From positions 1-53,918 of the forward strand of contig QHPU01000049.1 in the NCBI GenBank assembly GCA_003219175.1: 53,918 nt of DNA, in the 5' to 3' direction. A model generated the notes under the pieces. That model did no database searches. It was not told where the DNA came from and was given only the letters and a program-made list of their open reading frames with translations. Position numbers and translations under genes: made by a program. This DNA is from Verrucomicrobiota bacterium (GTDB lineage Bacteria; Verrucomicrobiota; Verrucomicrobiia; Chthoniobacterales; UBA10450). Shown piece by piece: positions 44,272 to 53,165 of the stretch (position 1 is the stretch's first letter; every line of letters begins with the position of its first letter).

Positions 44272-47195
44272 TTAACTCACGGCTGGTCTGGGCTTTAATG
44301 ACGATGCGGATTGCGTTAACACCACCGTCCGCCTTTTGTCGCGGCGCTCTTTGAACCACATGATGACGACGTAAAAAACGGGAGTGAGGAACAGTCCGAA
44401 TCCGGTGACGCCAAGCATGCCGAAAAAGACCGCCGTTCCAAGCGCTTGCCGCATCTCCGCGCCTGCTCCTGAACTAACGACCAGTGGGAGAACGCCGAAG
44501 ATAAACGCGAACGACGTCATCAGAATCGGACGCAACCGAAGACGGCACGCTTCGACTGCGGCAGTGAAACGGTCTTTCTTGTCGCGATCCTGAATCTGTT
44601 TCGCGAATTCGACGATCAGGATCGCATTCTTGCAGGCGAGCCCGACGAGCACAATGAACCCAATTTGAGTAAAAATGTTATTCTCCATCGAGCGCAACCA
44701 GACACCGTAGATCGAGCTGAACAGGCACATCGGGACAATCAAAATGATCGCGAGCGGCAACGACCAACTCTCGTAGAGAGCCGAGAGCAGAAGAAAGACG
44801 AAGAGAACGCAGAGCGGGAAAATGTAGATTGCGCTGTTTCCGGCGAGCTTTTGTTGCAGCGCGATCTCGGTCCATTCGGTGGTGAAACTTGTCGGCAGAA
44901 TTTGCTTGGCGAGACGCTCGACCGCGGAAAGCGCATCGCCGGTGCTCGCGCCCGGCGCCGGCTGCCCGCTGAGGTCGGCGGCAGTGAACATGTTGTAGCG
45001 AGTAATCAAGTCGGCACCGCTTACTTCCTTCACGGTCGCCAAGGAACCGAGTGGAACAATGCCGCCCGAATTATTTCGCGTTTTCAGCAAGCGGATGTCA
45101 TCGGCGCTCAGACGAAATTGCGAATCAGCCTGAGCCGTGACGCGATAGGTGCGCCCGAAAAGGGTGAGATCGTTCACATATGTCGATCCAAGATAAGTCT
45201 GGAGTGTGCCGAAAATATTACTGAGCGGGACGTTCATGCTCTTCGCTTTGACGCGGTCGACATCGAGCCAGAGCTGCGGGACGTTTGAGCGAAAGGTCGT
45301 CAGGTTGTTCGCCAGGCCGGGAGTCTGATTGGCCTTTACCATCATGGCGAAGGCTTGCGTTTGCAGTTCATCGAGTCCGGCGTTGCCGCGATCCTGAATG
45401 AAAAGCTTGTAGCCACCGGCGTTACCGATGCCGGCCACCGGCGGTGGGGGAAAGGCAATGACCAGAGCTTCTGGAATTTCGGCGCGAACGCGCGCGTTCA
45501 CTTTAGCCAGAATCGCGGGCAATCCCTGCTCACGCGTTTTTCGCTCGGAGAATTCCTTGAAAGGGAGAAAGACTGCGGCCGTGTTGGTCTGATTACCGCC
45601 GAAGAGATTGAATCCGGCGAACTCGACCGTGTTCAGTATGCCGGGAGTTTCCTGCGCAATCTTCGAAATATAGAATGATGACGGCCAATCGGACGAAACG
45701 CGCCACGGTGTTGCCGTAGGCATTTGAGGCCCACGAAAACGCCTTGTTGAATCCTTTGAAGAACCAACCCAGTAATCCATCGATAATTCGCTGGAACGAA
45801 TCCTTCTCCGCGCCCCGCGGTTTGAGGAGAAGGGCAGCGAGGGCTGGAGACAGCGTGAGCGAGTTCAGCGCAGAGATCGCGGTCGAGACTGCGATGGTTA
45901 GTGCGAACTGGCGAAAAAATGTGCCAGTGATCCCGCTGATGAACGCGGTCGGAATAAAAACGGAGCAAAGCACAAGCGCGATTGCGACGAGCGCTCCGCC
46001 GACTTCGGTCATGGCTTTGCGCGCGGCGTCGCGCGGGCTCAGACCATCTTCAATGTGATGCTCGATTGCTTCCACTACGACAATCGCGTCATCGACGACG
46101 ATGCCGATGGCAAGCACGATGCCGAACAGCGAGAGGTTGTTGATCGAAAAACCGAAGCCTTTCATCGCTGCGAACGTGCCGATCAATGAAACCGGAATCG
46201 CGATCAGAGGAATGAGTGCGGCGCGCCAGGTTTGGAGAAAGATCAGGACGACCAGAACGACCAGCGCGATCGCTTCGAAAAGCGTCTTCTGTACTTCGTG
46301 GATCGACTCGCGGACAGAAACGGTCGGATCGTAAACAATCGTATAATCGAGCCCAGTCGGGAAACGCCGCTTGAGCTCAGCCATTTTCTTTCGCACCGCG
46401 TCAGAAGTGGCGAGCGCGTTTGAGCCCGGCAGTTGGAAAATGGCGATCGCGGTCGCCGGTTTGCCGCCGAGCCCGCTGTTGACTGTGTAGTCCCGGGCCG
46501 CCAGCTCGACCCGCGCGATATCTCGCACGCGCGTGACTTGGCCGTTCGCGCCCGTCTTAACGATAATATCGCCGAACTGCTTTTCGTCGGTGAGCCGGCC
46601 TTGCGTGCTAACCGTGTACTGAAATGCTGTTGCGCCCTTCGGCACCGGCGGCGCACCAATAATTCCCGCTGCGACCTGCACATTCTGCTCCTGGACCGCT
46701 GTCACGACGTCCTGCGCGGTCAGTGCTGGTGAAAAGTGAATCGAGCGATCCGTCCGGCGAGACAAGGTGCACGACCATGGTGATGTCAGGCGATTGTTTT
46801 TTTGTGGTCACGCCAATGCGCTGGACGTCGGGCGGAAGGGTGGGAATGGCGATGGCCACGCGATTTTGGACCAACACCTGGGCGGTATCGAGATTGGTGC
46901 CGAGCTTAAACGTGATGCTCAACGTCATGTTGCCATCGCTCGTGCTTTGGGAAGACATGTAGAGCATGTTCTCGACGCCGTTGACTTGTTGCTCGATCGG
47001 AGTCGCGACAGTCTCCGAAACCACCTTTGCGTTTGCGCCGGGATAATTGGTTGTGACTTGGATCGTTGGCGGCGCGATGTCGGGATATTGCGCGATTGGC
47101 AGCGTCGAGAGAGCAATGACGCCGACCAGCGTGATGACAATGCTGATCACGCCGGCAAAAATTGGCCGGTCGATGAAAAAATGTGGGAAATTCAT
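44272..47195 (-). pseudogene. Second HAE1-type RND pump gene, broken by two internal deletions
   Basis: Three frames carry one RND protein. Segment 1 (47195 to about 46725): MNFPHFFIDRPIFAGVISIV to HLVSPDGSLDSLF. Segment 2 (about 46730-45690): LTAQDVVTAVQEQNVQVAAG, with the relay Asp pair in [20 protein letters not shown], to FVRLAVIIL. Segment 3 (about 45690-44272): KIAQETPGILNTVEFAGFNL to [16 protein letters not shown] and the normal end. Against the intact pump at 28508-31690, about 55-60 residues are missing at the first joint and about 65-75 at the second, each with a change of frame. As read, it cannot give a working pump. Confidence 0.9.
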
Positions 47196-48299
47196 CCCGG
47201 CCGCTATTCCCCATTGCAGCCGCGTCGAAACGACTTTCTCGCCGTCCTTCAGCCCGCTTTTTACAATCCGTTTTCCCTCGAAGATGCTTCCGGTCTCGAG
47301 GTTGCGGCGTTCGATGCTCCCATCAGGTTTCACGACGAATGCGGATTTCAATCCTTGTTGCGAACTGATCACTCTGTCCGCAACCAATGCGGCCCTATAT
47401 GGAGTTGCACCGGACACGCGCACGCGAACAAAGAAACCAGGCGTGATGAAATTAGGGTTCCAATTCTTTAAGACTATGCGCGCGCGAATTGTTCCCGTTC
47501 CGGGGTCAAGCCGGTTGTCAACAAAGTCGACGTAGCCTTCGTGCGGGAAGTCAGCCTCGTTCCCAAGCTCCACCCAGGCCGGAATCTTGGCGGTGCGTGC
47601 GCTCACACGTTTTCCCTGCTCGCTCAGCTTTACGTATTTTAAAATCGCGTTCTCGTCGGCGTCGACCTTCGCATAAATCGGATCAACCGACATCACGGTG
47701 GTGAGAACGCTTTCCGGACCCGCTCCTGGCTGGACCAGGTTACCAACGGTAATGCGCTGGTCGCTCACCCGGCCATCAACGGGCGATTTGATTTGGGTAA
47801 ATTCCAAATTCAGCGCGGCGGAATTTTTGGCTGCTTCGGCTGAACTCTTGGCTGCAGCAGCGCCCTGGTAGGTAGCAGCTCTTTGGTCGAATTCGCTCGC
47901 CGAGATCGTGTTCTTCTCCCGCAGCTCCTTCGCCCGGTTCAGTTCAATTTGGGCAAGCTTGAGCTGCGCATCCATTCGATCGACTTCGGCTTTCGCACGA
48001 TCGAAGTCCGCCTGATACGGACGCGGATCGATCACGTAAAGCAGGTCGCCTTTCTTAACGATCGCACCGGCTTCAAAATGAATCTCCGTGATATAGCCGG
48101 AGACACGTGGTCGAATCTCTACCGATTCAACTGGGTCAAGTCGCCCGGTAAATTCGTCCCACTCTTTTACTTCCTTCTCGACAACGGTGACGACGTTGAC
48201 CGGCAACGGCGGAGCACCCTTGTTTGCAGGCGACTTGCTGCAATCGACAACAATCAAAGATATCGCGGCAAACGCCGCGACCGTGAACAGCCTTTTCAT
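46608..48299 (-). CDS. RND adaptor lipoprotein, read through into the broken pump
   Basis: One frame of 563 residues. Residues 1-368 are an AcrA/MexA-like adaptor: lipobox ISLIVVDCSKSP, lipoyl halves (RPRVSGYITEIHFEAGAIVK; SPVDGRVSDQRITVGNLVQP), hairpin (DRMDAQLKLAQIELNRAKEL) and barrel (NFITPGFFVRVRVSGATPYR). Then, with no stop, it runs into the pump start at 47195 (MNFPHFFIDRP) and ends out of frame at 46608. The usual adaptor tail after GLKDGEKVV is about 20-30 residues shorter than normal, so the stop and the gap were probably lost by a deletion. Adaptor fold looks complete apart from the tail. Confidence 0.85.
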   Translation of the reverse strand: MKRLFTVAAFAAISLIVVDCSKSPANKGAPPLPVNVVTVVEKEVKEWDEFTGRLDPVESVEIRPRVSGYITEIHFEAGAIVKKGDLLYVIDPRPYQADFDRAKAEVDRMDAQLKLAQIELNRAKELREKNTISASEFDQRAATYQGAAAAKSSAEAAKNSAALNLEFTQIKSPVDGRVSDQRITVGNLVQPGAGPESVLTTVMSVDPIYAKVDADENAILKYVKLSEQGKRVSARTAKIPAWVELGNEADFPHEGYVDFVDNRLDPGTGTIRARIVLKNWNPNFITPGFFVRVRVSGATPYRAALVADRVISSQQGLKSAFVVKPDGSIERRNLETGSIFEGKRIVKSGLKDGEKVVSTRLQWGIAAGMNFPHFFIDRPIFAGVISIVITLVGVIALSTLPIAQYPDIAPPTIQVTTNYPGANAKVVSETVATPIEQQVNGVENMLYMSSQSTSDGNMTLSITFKLGTNLDTAQVLVQNRVAIAIPTLPPDVQRIGVTTKKQSPDITMVVHLVSPDGSLDSLFTSTDRAGRRDSGPGAECAGRSGNYWCAAGAEGRNSISVHG

Positions 48300-48580
48300 G
48301 CGCCTATATTTTAAAGAATGCGAACGATTCCTGGCTCATTTTATTTTTCAAAATCGTCCATTGTTTTCTTCATAGAAACGGAGGTTGAATCGGAAAACAT
48401 CAGCGCGCCCGCGACACATCGATCTCGGCACGGCCCCGCTGGACGCTCCTTTTGGGATCGTAGAACACGCCATCTTAGATCTCGTCGATGGCCGCGTGTC
48501 GACGTGCGGGATCATTTTCACCGAAGACGTCTTGAAGATTGGAGGGTCATTAAGGTCGATATGTTGTAGGACGTGGCTTG

Positions 48581-49477
48581 CTATGCCTTTGCTTTGACTT
48601 CAACACCAGCTTCCTTTTCCAACGCCTTGATTAGGGCCGAGGCGTTTTCCTTTCCAAAGCCAAGCCCAACGGCGTCTTCGAGATTTTTTTGGACAACGCG
48701 CAGCGCCGGAATTGGCGAACTGAGAGCATCACTAAACTGCTGAATGAGGTTCGCGTCCTTAAGCATGAGCTGCAGTGCGAAGGAGGTGGAGAAATCGCGC
48801 TTCAAAATGTTGTCGCCATTGGCCACAAGGAGAGGTGATCGAAAGTCAGCTACTTTCACAACTTCCATAACAGTTTTCAGATCGAGCCCAGCTTTGCGCG
48901 CAAGGACGAGGCCCTCCGCGAGGGCCTCCAACTCCAAAGCAACCATTAGATTGCCCACCAGCTTCATGGCTGTGGCGTTGCCGTTCTTGCCAAGGTAGTG
49001 AACGGTTTGGCCTAACTTATCCAGGACCGGCTTCACTTTTTCGAAGACCTCCTTTTTTCCAGCCGCCAAAACCCAAAGCCTGGCTTTGGCCGATTCGTTC
49101 TTGCTGCCGAAGACCGGTGCATCGAGGAAATCCACACCGCGCTTTTCGTAAGCTTCCTGTTCTCGCAAGCTGGTCGCAGGAAGGACAGTGCTCATGTCCA
49201 CAGCGATCTGTTGTGCCCTGATTGCGCTCAGAATACCTTGCTCGCCGAAGACGACCTTCTCGACAGCGTCAACATCGCTCAAGCTATACATCACAAGATC
49301 GGCATCGCGGACGGCATCGGCCGGCGTTTGTGCGACGTGCGCTTCTTTCCTGGCGAATGGCTCGCATTTTGCGGCTGTTCGATCCCAAACGGTAAGTTGG
49401 TAGCCGCCTTTGAGAAGATTGGACGCCATACCAGCGCCCATCGTCCCGAGACCAAGGTAAGAGATTTTCTTTATCAT
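48581..49477 (-). CDS. Beta-hydroxyacid dehydrogenase family NAD(P)-dependent reductase (copy 1)
   Basis: 298 residues from ATG 49477, preceded by AGGAGTGATC. Rossmann site: KISYLGLGTMGAGMASNLLK (G-x-G-x-M-G-x-x-[MA]-[AS]-x-N-L). The substrate-binding motif is FLDAPVFGSKNESAKARLWV (D-A-P-V-x-G), and the catalytic Lys is in GNATAMKLVGNLMVALELEA. The family includes 3-hydroxyisobutyrate dehydrogenase, tartronate semialdehyde reductase and GLYR1-like succinic-semialdehyde reductases; the substrate cannot be picked. A related gene lies at 51244-52194. The 281 bases downstream (48300-48580) have no clear gene. Confidence 0.9.
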   Translation of the reverse strand: MIKKISYLGLGTMGAGMASNLLKGGYQLTVWDRTAAKCEPFARKEAHVAQTPADAVRDADLVMYSLSDVDAVEKVVFGEQGILSAIRAQQIAVDMSTVLPATSLREQEAYEKRGVDFLDAPVFGSKNESAKARLWVLAAGKKEVFEKVKPVLDKLGQTVHYLGKNGNATAMKLVGNLMVALELEALAEGLVLARKAGLDLKTVMEVVKVADFRSPLLVANGDNILKRDFSTSFALQLMLKDANLIQQFSDALSSPIPALRVVQKNLEDAVGLGFGKENASALIKALEKEAGVEVKAKA

Positions 49478-49499
49478 TTTTGATCACTCCTGGGATTGT

Positions 49500-49676
49500 T
49501 CACTTTGGTTTAGTTGCCGTACCGGCAATCGAATCAACACCGCTGTCACTAACGATGATCTGACCCGGTGGCTCTGCCTTTTGCGGGTAGGGTGGCTTAA
49601 GCATCGCGAACGCGTTCGAGGCGACGAACAACAACCAAAGCAGGAGGGCTATAATGGCTGAACCGTTTGTTTTCAT
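49500..49676 (-). CDS. 58-residue secreted protein, unknown function
   Basis: ATG 49676 to TGA 49502-49500. The N-terminus is a textbook signal peptide (MKTNGSAIIALLLWLLFVAS, then NAFA as cleavage site). The mature part is about 34 residues, Pro-rich at first (LKPPYPQKAEPPGQ) and ending in IIVSDSGVDSIAGTATKPK-like polar sequence. No family is recognised. It lies between a reductase and the cytochrome c peroxidase on the same strand, so it may be a small periplasmic partner of either. Confidence 0.55.
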   Translation of the reverse strand: MKTNGSAIIALLLWLLFVASNAFAMLKPPYPQKAEPPGQIIVSDSGVDSIAGTATKPK

Positions 49677-49760
49677 ACCCCCCGACCGTACCTTGCGCCG
49701 CCTCCGATAGCCACTGCGCGTGCGTCGGATTTTGCAATGCTACTGAAGAGATGAATGCGA

Positions 49761-49892
49761 TTACCTCCTTTGAGTGACCTCGAGTCCGAGCCGGGCCGCA
49801 AAGTCGGCGTAGATGCGCGCGTCGGTTTCTTCGTTGGAAATCGCCAAGGTAACGATCTCCGCTTCTGATAGGTCATTAAAGTTCTTAGCCAT
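49761..49892 (-). pseudogene. Fragment resembling the N-terminus of a rubrerythrin/MbfA-type ferritin
   Basis: A 43-residue frame from ATG 49892 to TAA 49763-49761. The stretch LSEAEIVTLAISNEETDARI, followed by YADFAARL, is close to the first helix of erythrin/MbfA-like membrane ferritins (L-[ST]-E-x-E-[IV]-L-x-L-A-I-x-x-E-E-x-D-x-R-I-Y-x-x-F-A), including the E-E iron ligands. It stops after 43 residues, where a normal protein would go on. It starts six bases after the cytochrome c peroxidase stop, so it would have been co-transcribed with it. Truncated remnant or minimal single-helix protein; the first is more likely. Confidence 0.5.
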
Positions 49893-49897
49893 ATAAG

Positions 49898-51172
49898 CTA
49901 TTTCGGTGGTTCGGGCTGCTGTGCTTTGGGTCCAAACGCGCGAGCTGTGTCCCGCTGGGGCCGACTAGTTCGGGAGATTGCGCGCTGGCGTGCCAGCTCG
50001 GCGACGCCTTGTTGTTTATATGGGCCGCTCGTCAGCGATGCGAGAAACGCAACCAGATCATCGATGTCGTTCTCAGTCAGGGCGAGCGGCTGGATATCTT
50101 CGTCCAGCCACGGATTGTGCACCCCGTCACCTTTGTTGTAATGATCCATCACGTCCCAAAGCGTCTCTTGCGAGCCGTCGTGAAAGTAGGGCGCCGTTAC
50201 CAGCACGTTTCTCAGGCCCGGTGTTTTAAACGAGGCGGTGTCCTTCTCCTGTTTCGTGATGAGAAAGCGGCCCAACACAGACATATCATGCTGAATAGCT
50301 AAACGATCGATGGCTGTCTTGTCGCTCGAGTTGACGAGCTTTTCAGCCTGGCCTGCCAGCGCGACAACGTTGTGCCGGATGATGCCAATGCCGATGTTAT
50401 GAAAATCGTTGTCCATAAAGAGCGTTGTGTCCCGCTCGGTCTCAGTTAACGCGTGACATTTGTTGCAGCGGGCCTGCGTGTTGAAGAGCTCCCACCCGCG
50501 CTTGGCGGATGCGTCAATCGCGTTCTTGTCGCCGCCGACGAAATGATCAAAGGGTGAATCAAACAAGATTTGTGTGCGTTCATAAGATGCGATAGCTCGA
50601 AGAAGATCGGAAGCGTTCGGCGGATGACCAAAAACATGCTGAAACGCCTCCTGGTATCCCTTTACACGCGCGATCTGCGCCACAGCCGCATCCAGGCTTG
50701 CGCAGCCCATCTCACTCGGGTTAACAATTGGAAACTCCGCCTGCTCCTCGAGCGTGTTTGCCCGGCCGTCCCAAAACTGCGTTTTATTGTACGTGGCATT
50801 GAGAACGGTCGGCGCATTACGTTGACCAACGCGGCCCTCAATGCCAACCGACGTCGTCTTCCTGTCGGTGAAGGCTAGTTTTGGATCGTGACAAGTGCTG
50901 CACGAGACGGTGCCGTCAGCTGAAAGCTGCCGTTCGAAGAAAAGTTTCTGGCCCAGGGAAATCTTCTCCGGCGTCTGTGGATTATCCGCTGGGATCGTCG
51001 CCCGAGTCAGCTCGAGCGGCAGGCCAACTTGTTGGAGCGACTTCGGCTGCGCTAAGGGGTCCGTTTCCGGAGTTGGCAGTGATTTTGAGCTCCTATTGGG
51101 CGTCCGCTCACAGCAGGAAACTAGTGATGCAAACCCACCTACGATTACAGCAAGAATCGAAACGCGTTTCAC
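49898..51172 (-). CDS. Di-haem cytochrome c peroxidase (CCP/MauG family)
   Basis: 424 residues. The signal ends FASLVSCCERTP, a lipobox-like Cys pair, so the protein may be a periplasmic lipoprotein. Two haem-binding C-x-x-C-H sites: GTVSCSTCHDPKLAFTD (about residue 97) and ARCNKCHALTETE (about 239). Other family marks: SLGQKLFFERQLSADGTVSC, RNAPTVLNATYN, FWDGRANTLEEQAEFPI and a C-terminal FKTPGLRNVLVTAPYFHDGS. It reduces hydrogen peroxide with electrons from small c-type cytochromes. It sits between two reductase genes. Confidence 0.94.
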   Translation of the reverse strand: MKRVSILAVIVGGFASLVSCCERTPNRSSKSLPTPETDPLAQPKSLQQVGLPLELTRATIPADNPQTPEKISLGQKLFFERQLSADGTVSCSTCHDPKLAFTDRKTTSVGIEGRVGQRNAPTVLNATYNKTQFWDGRANTLEEQAEFPIVNPSEMGCASLDAAVAQIARVKGYQEAFQHVFGHPPNASDLLRAIASYERTQILFDSPFDHFVGGDKNAIDASAKRGWELFNTQARCNKCHALTETERDTTLFMDNDFHNIGIGIIRHNVVALAGQAEKLVNSSDKTAIDRLAIQHDMSVLGRFLITKQEKDTASFKTPGLRNVLVTAPYFHDGSQETLWDVMDHYNKGDGVHNPWLDEDIQPLALTENDIDDLVAFLASLTSGPYKQQGVAELARQRAISRTSRPQRDTARAFGPKAQQPEPPK

Positions 51173-51243
51173 TTGAAAACGCAGTGTAATTCTCCCGCCT
51201 ATCTTCGTAGAAGCCGAAATTCAAACCTGGAAGCACTCTCGAG

Positions 51244-52194
51244 TTATGTGTCCGTTGATTTTGCAGATGATTTGATCAAGCCGGTGTGTCTAGGGGAGTC
51301 GACGAGTTTTTGATTGACCGTCGAGAAATCATCATCGGCGGCAAGATACTCGTAGATAGCTGAAAAATCTTCGAGGGCGTGTCCCTTCATCATTGCGAGG
51401 CGATACAGTTCTTTGGCGGTATTAGTGACGGGCATCGCTACTCCGGATTCGAACGCACTTACTGACGCAAGATGCAAATCCTTTTGCTGCCAGCGCAACG
51501 GAAATTCCGCTTCATACTTTCCGCTCTCAATTTTCTCCCGCTTCGATGCAAGAAAGGGCGCGACCGCAGGCGTGCCCAGTAATGAATCGAATAACACGTC
51601 CCGCGAGATTCCGAGCGCCTGGCCCAACGCCATCGCTTCGGCAAACGCCGCCATGGCGTTGCCCAGCAAAACATTGACGACCATTTTCATGGCAGTCCCC
51701 GTGCCGTGACCGCCCACGTGGACAATCCTGTTGCCCATGCAGAGCAACAGCGAGCGAATCGTTTCCAAATCGGCCGGTTCAGCTCCTACCCAAAAGACCA
51801 GCTTCGCTTCGGCAGCCGGTCCAGCGGAGCCGGTTACTGGAGCGTCAACGAAGCGTACGCTGCGGCGCGCTGCTTCAGCGGCCATTCTCTTCGAAAAGGA
51901 GGGATTCACCGAGCTGCAATCCACCCAAATTGCGTTTGAGCGGAGGTGATCTAAAAATCCATTGTCGCCGAGAGCGGATTCTTGGACCGCAGCCGGATTG
52001 GCCAGCATCGTGAATAAGATATGCACTTGTTCGGCGAGTGTCGCCGGGGAATCGGCCAGCGTTCCGCATGGGCCGACCAGGGGCTGCGCTTTTGCAGGCG
52101 TGCGGTTGAAGAGGACCAGCGGATGCCGGTTCTTTTGCAGGTCAGCAGCCATGCGGCTGCCCATAATGCCTAAGCCTATGAATCCAATTTTCAT
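51244..52194 (-). CDS. Beta-hydroxyacid dehydrogenase family NAD(P)-dependent reductase (copy 2)
   Basis: 316 residues: MKIGFIGLGIMGSRMAADLQ (NAD(P) site), FVDAPVTGSAGPAAEAKLVF (substrate loop), GTGTAMKMVVNVLLGNAMAA (catalytic Lys) and a C-terminal QQKDLHLASVSAFESGVAMP. It belongs to the same family as the gene at 48581-49477, but is only distantly alike, so it is not a recent copy. It lies 12 bases after the PPC/DUF296 gene and 71 bases upstream of the peroxidase gene on the same strand. The substrate may be a small hydroxyacid or aldehyde such as tartronate semialdehyde. Confidence 0.9.
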   Translation of the reverse strand: MKIGFIGLGIMGSRMAADLQKNRHPLVLFNRTPAKAQPLVGPCGTLADSPATLAEQVHILFTMLANPAAVQESALGDNGFLDHLRSNAIWVDCSSVNPSFSKRMAAEAARRSVRFVDAPVTGSAGPAAEAKLVFWVGAEPADLETIRSLLLCMGNRIVHVGGHGTGTAMKMVVNVLLGNAMAAFAEAMALGQALGISRDVLFDSLLGTPAVAPFLASKREKIESGKYEAEFPLRWQQKDLHLASVSAFESGVAMPVTNTAKELYRLAMMKGHALEDFSAIYEYLAADDDFSTVNQKLVDSPRHTGLIKSSAKSTDT

Positions 52195-52206
52195 TTGTGT
52201 TGGTTT

Positions 52207-52806
52207 CTAGTTCACCGATGGGTCGATCAATTTCAGTCCGGTCGCCTCATCCAATTGTTTGTGTAAAGGTGTAGGGTAGACGGTCATAAATAACTCAAGG
52301 GTCGGAAAGACGAATGCGTTAATCAGGTGACCACCGCGCACCGCTCCGTCAGACGATGCTACAGACACGTGGGCGTGAACGACAGGTTGATCACCGGACA
52401 GCGCTATGTTTCCGATCATCGAGACCAGCTCCACCTGTTGTTCAATTGGAACCAGCTTGAACTCCTTTCTGCTGTCGTCGAACCAGGCTACAGTGGCGCG
52501 GCTGAATGCTCCGATCGCGGTGAAGCTTGCCGACGTGACTTTGTTTTGTTTCGCAAAATCGGTCAGGCCCGACATGACTTCGTCGCCTTTAGCAAGGACG
52601 ATGGCGTAGCTCTTCACGCCACGATTTTCTGCCAGCAACCGGACTTTCATGCCCGGCGCCTTTCCAGTGGCCACTGCAGATGAGGGCGAAAGGTATCCCT
52701 CATGTTGGTCGGGATTCTCTTGCTGCGCTTTCATTTCGGTTACACCTGCAAGCAGTGCCAACGCTAAGGCAGGCAACATTGTTATTTCATTGGGAAAATT
52801 GTTCAT
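52207..52806 (-). CDS. Exported PPC/DUF296-domain protein
   Basis: 199 residues from ATG 52806. A signal-like stretch lies at ITMLPALALALLAGVTEMKA. The PPC (DUF296) domain runs from about residue 50: SYAIVLAKGDEVMSGLTDFA, ASFTAIGAFSRATVAWFDDS, the His-rich strand VVHAHVSVASSDGAVRGGHL (His residues bind metal in solved bacterial PPC proteins) and the end VFPTLELFMTVYPTPL. Most bacterial PPC proteins are cytoplasmic; in plants the domain follows AT-hooks. An exported form suggests a periplasmic trimeric small-molecule or metal-binding role. It shares a strand and 12-base gap with reductase copy 2. Confidence 0.85.
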   Translation of the reverse strand: MNNFPNEITMLPALALALLAGVTEMKAQQENPDQHEGYLSPSSAVATGKAPGMKVRLLAENRGVKSYAIVLAKGDEVMSGLTDFAKQNKVTSASFTAIGAFSRATVAWFDDSRKEFKLVPIEQQVELVSMIGNIALSGDQPVVHAHVSVASSDGAVRGGHLINAFVFPTLELFMTVYPTPLHKQLDEATGLKLIDPSVN

Positions 52807-52894
52807 AATTGTTTCAAGCTGTTGCTTCTGGTTCCTACGACTTGCTGCCTTCGATCTCCGCAATGTCGTTATCGGTAAGATCCAATTCAACCGC

Positions 52895-53077
52895 GCGTTA
52901 TCGAGGAACATGACAGCATGTCCGGCATTATGTCCGCCGTCGAAGCGGGGACCGGTGTCGCGATTGGTGCAGACTTTGGTTATAGTTTCGGAAAGCGAAT
53001 GAAATTTTTTTGCACCTCACTCCTGAGCCCAGACCAGCTCGGTCGGCATTGCTGGACCAAAAGGACGGCTCAGTCCA
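52895..53077 (+). pseudogene. LysR C-terminal fragment, direct repeat of 43861-44042
   Basis: About 183 bases align with the end of the LysR gene at 43334-44093, on the same strand, with clearly most bases identical (for example TATCGAGGAACATGACAGCA in both). The peptide VIEEHDSM, GIMSAVEAGTGVAI and DFGYSFGKRMKF is kept. A longer T-run (53003-53011 region) then shifts the frame before the equivalent of LHLTPEPKP. No start, helix-turn-helix or end is left. The whole interval 52807-53165 has no other gene. Confidence 0.8.
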
Positions 53078-53165
53078 AATCGCACTCCGTGCGTGGCCGA
53101 AGGCCTAGCGAAACGGAAAATGTCTCAAGTCGATTTCTCGCCGCACTAAAACCGGTTCACGCCCA

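Noticed and set aside
48300-48580. Plus-strand coding-like stretch between adaptor and reductase (IDLGTAPLDAPFGIVEHAIL)
   Set aside because: The reading is smooth, but it has no start with a ribosome site, no family I recognise, and ends inside the next gene; kept only as possible debris.
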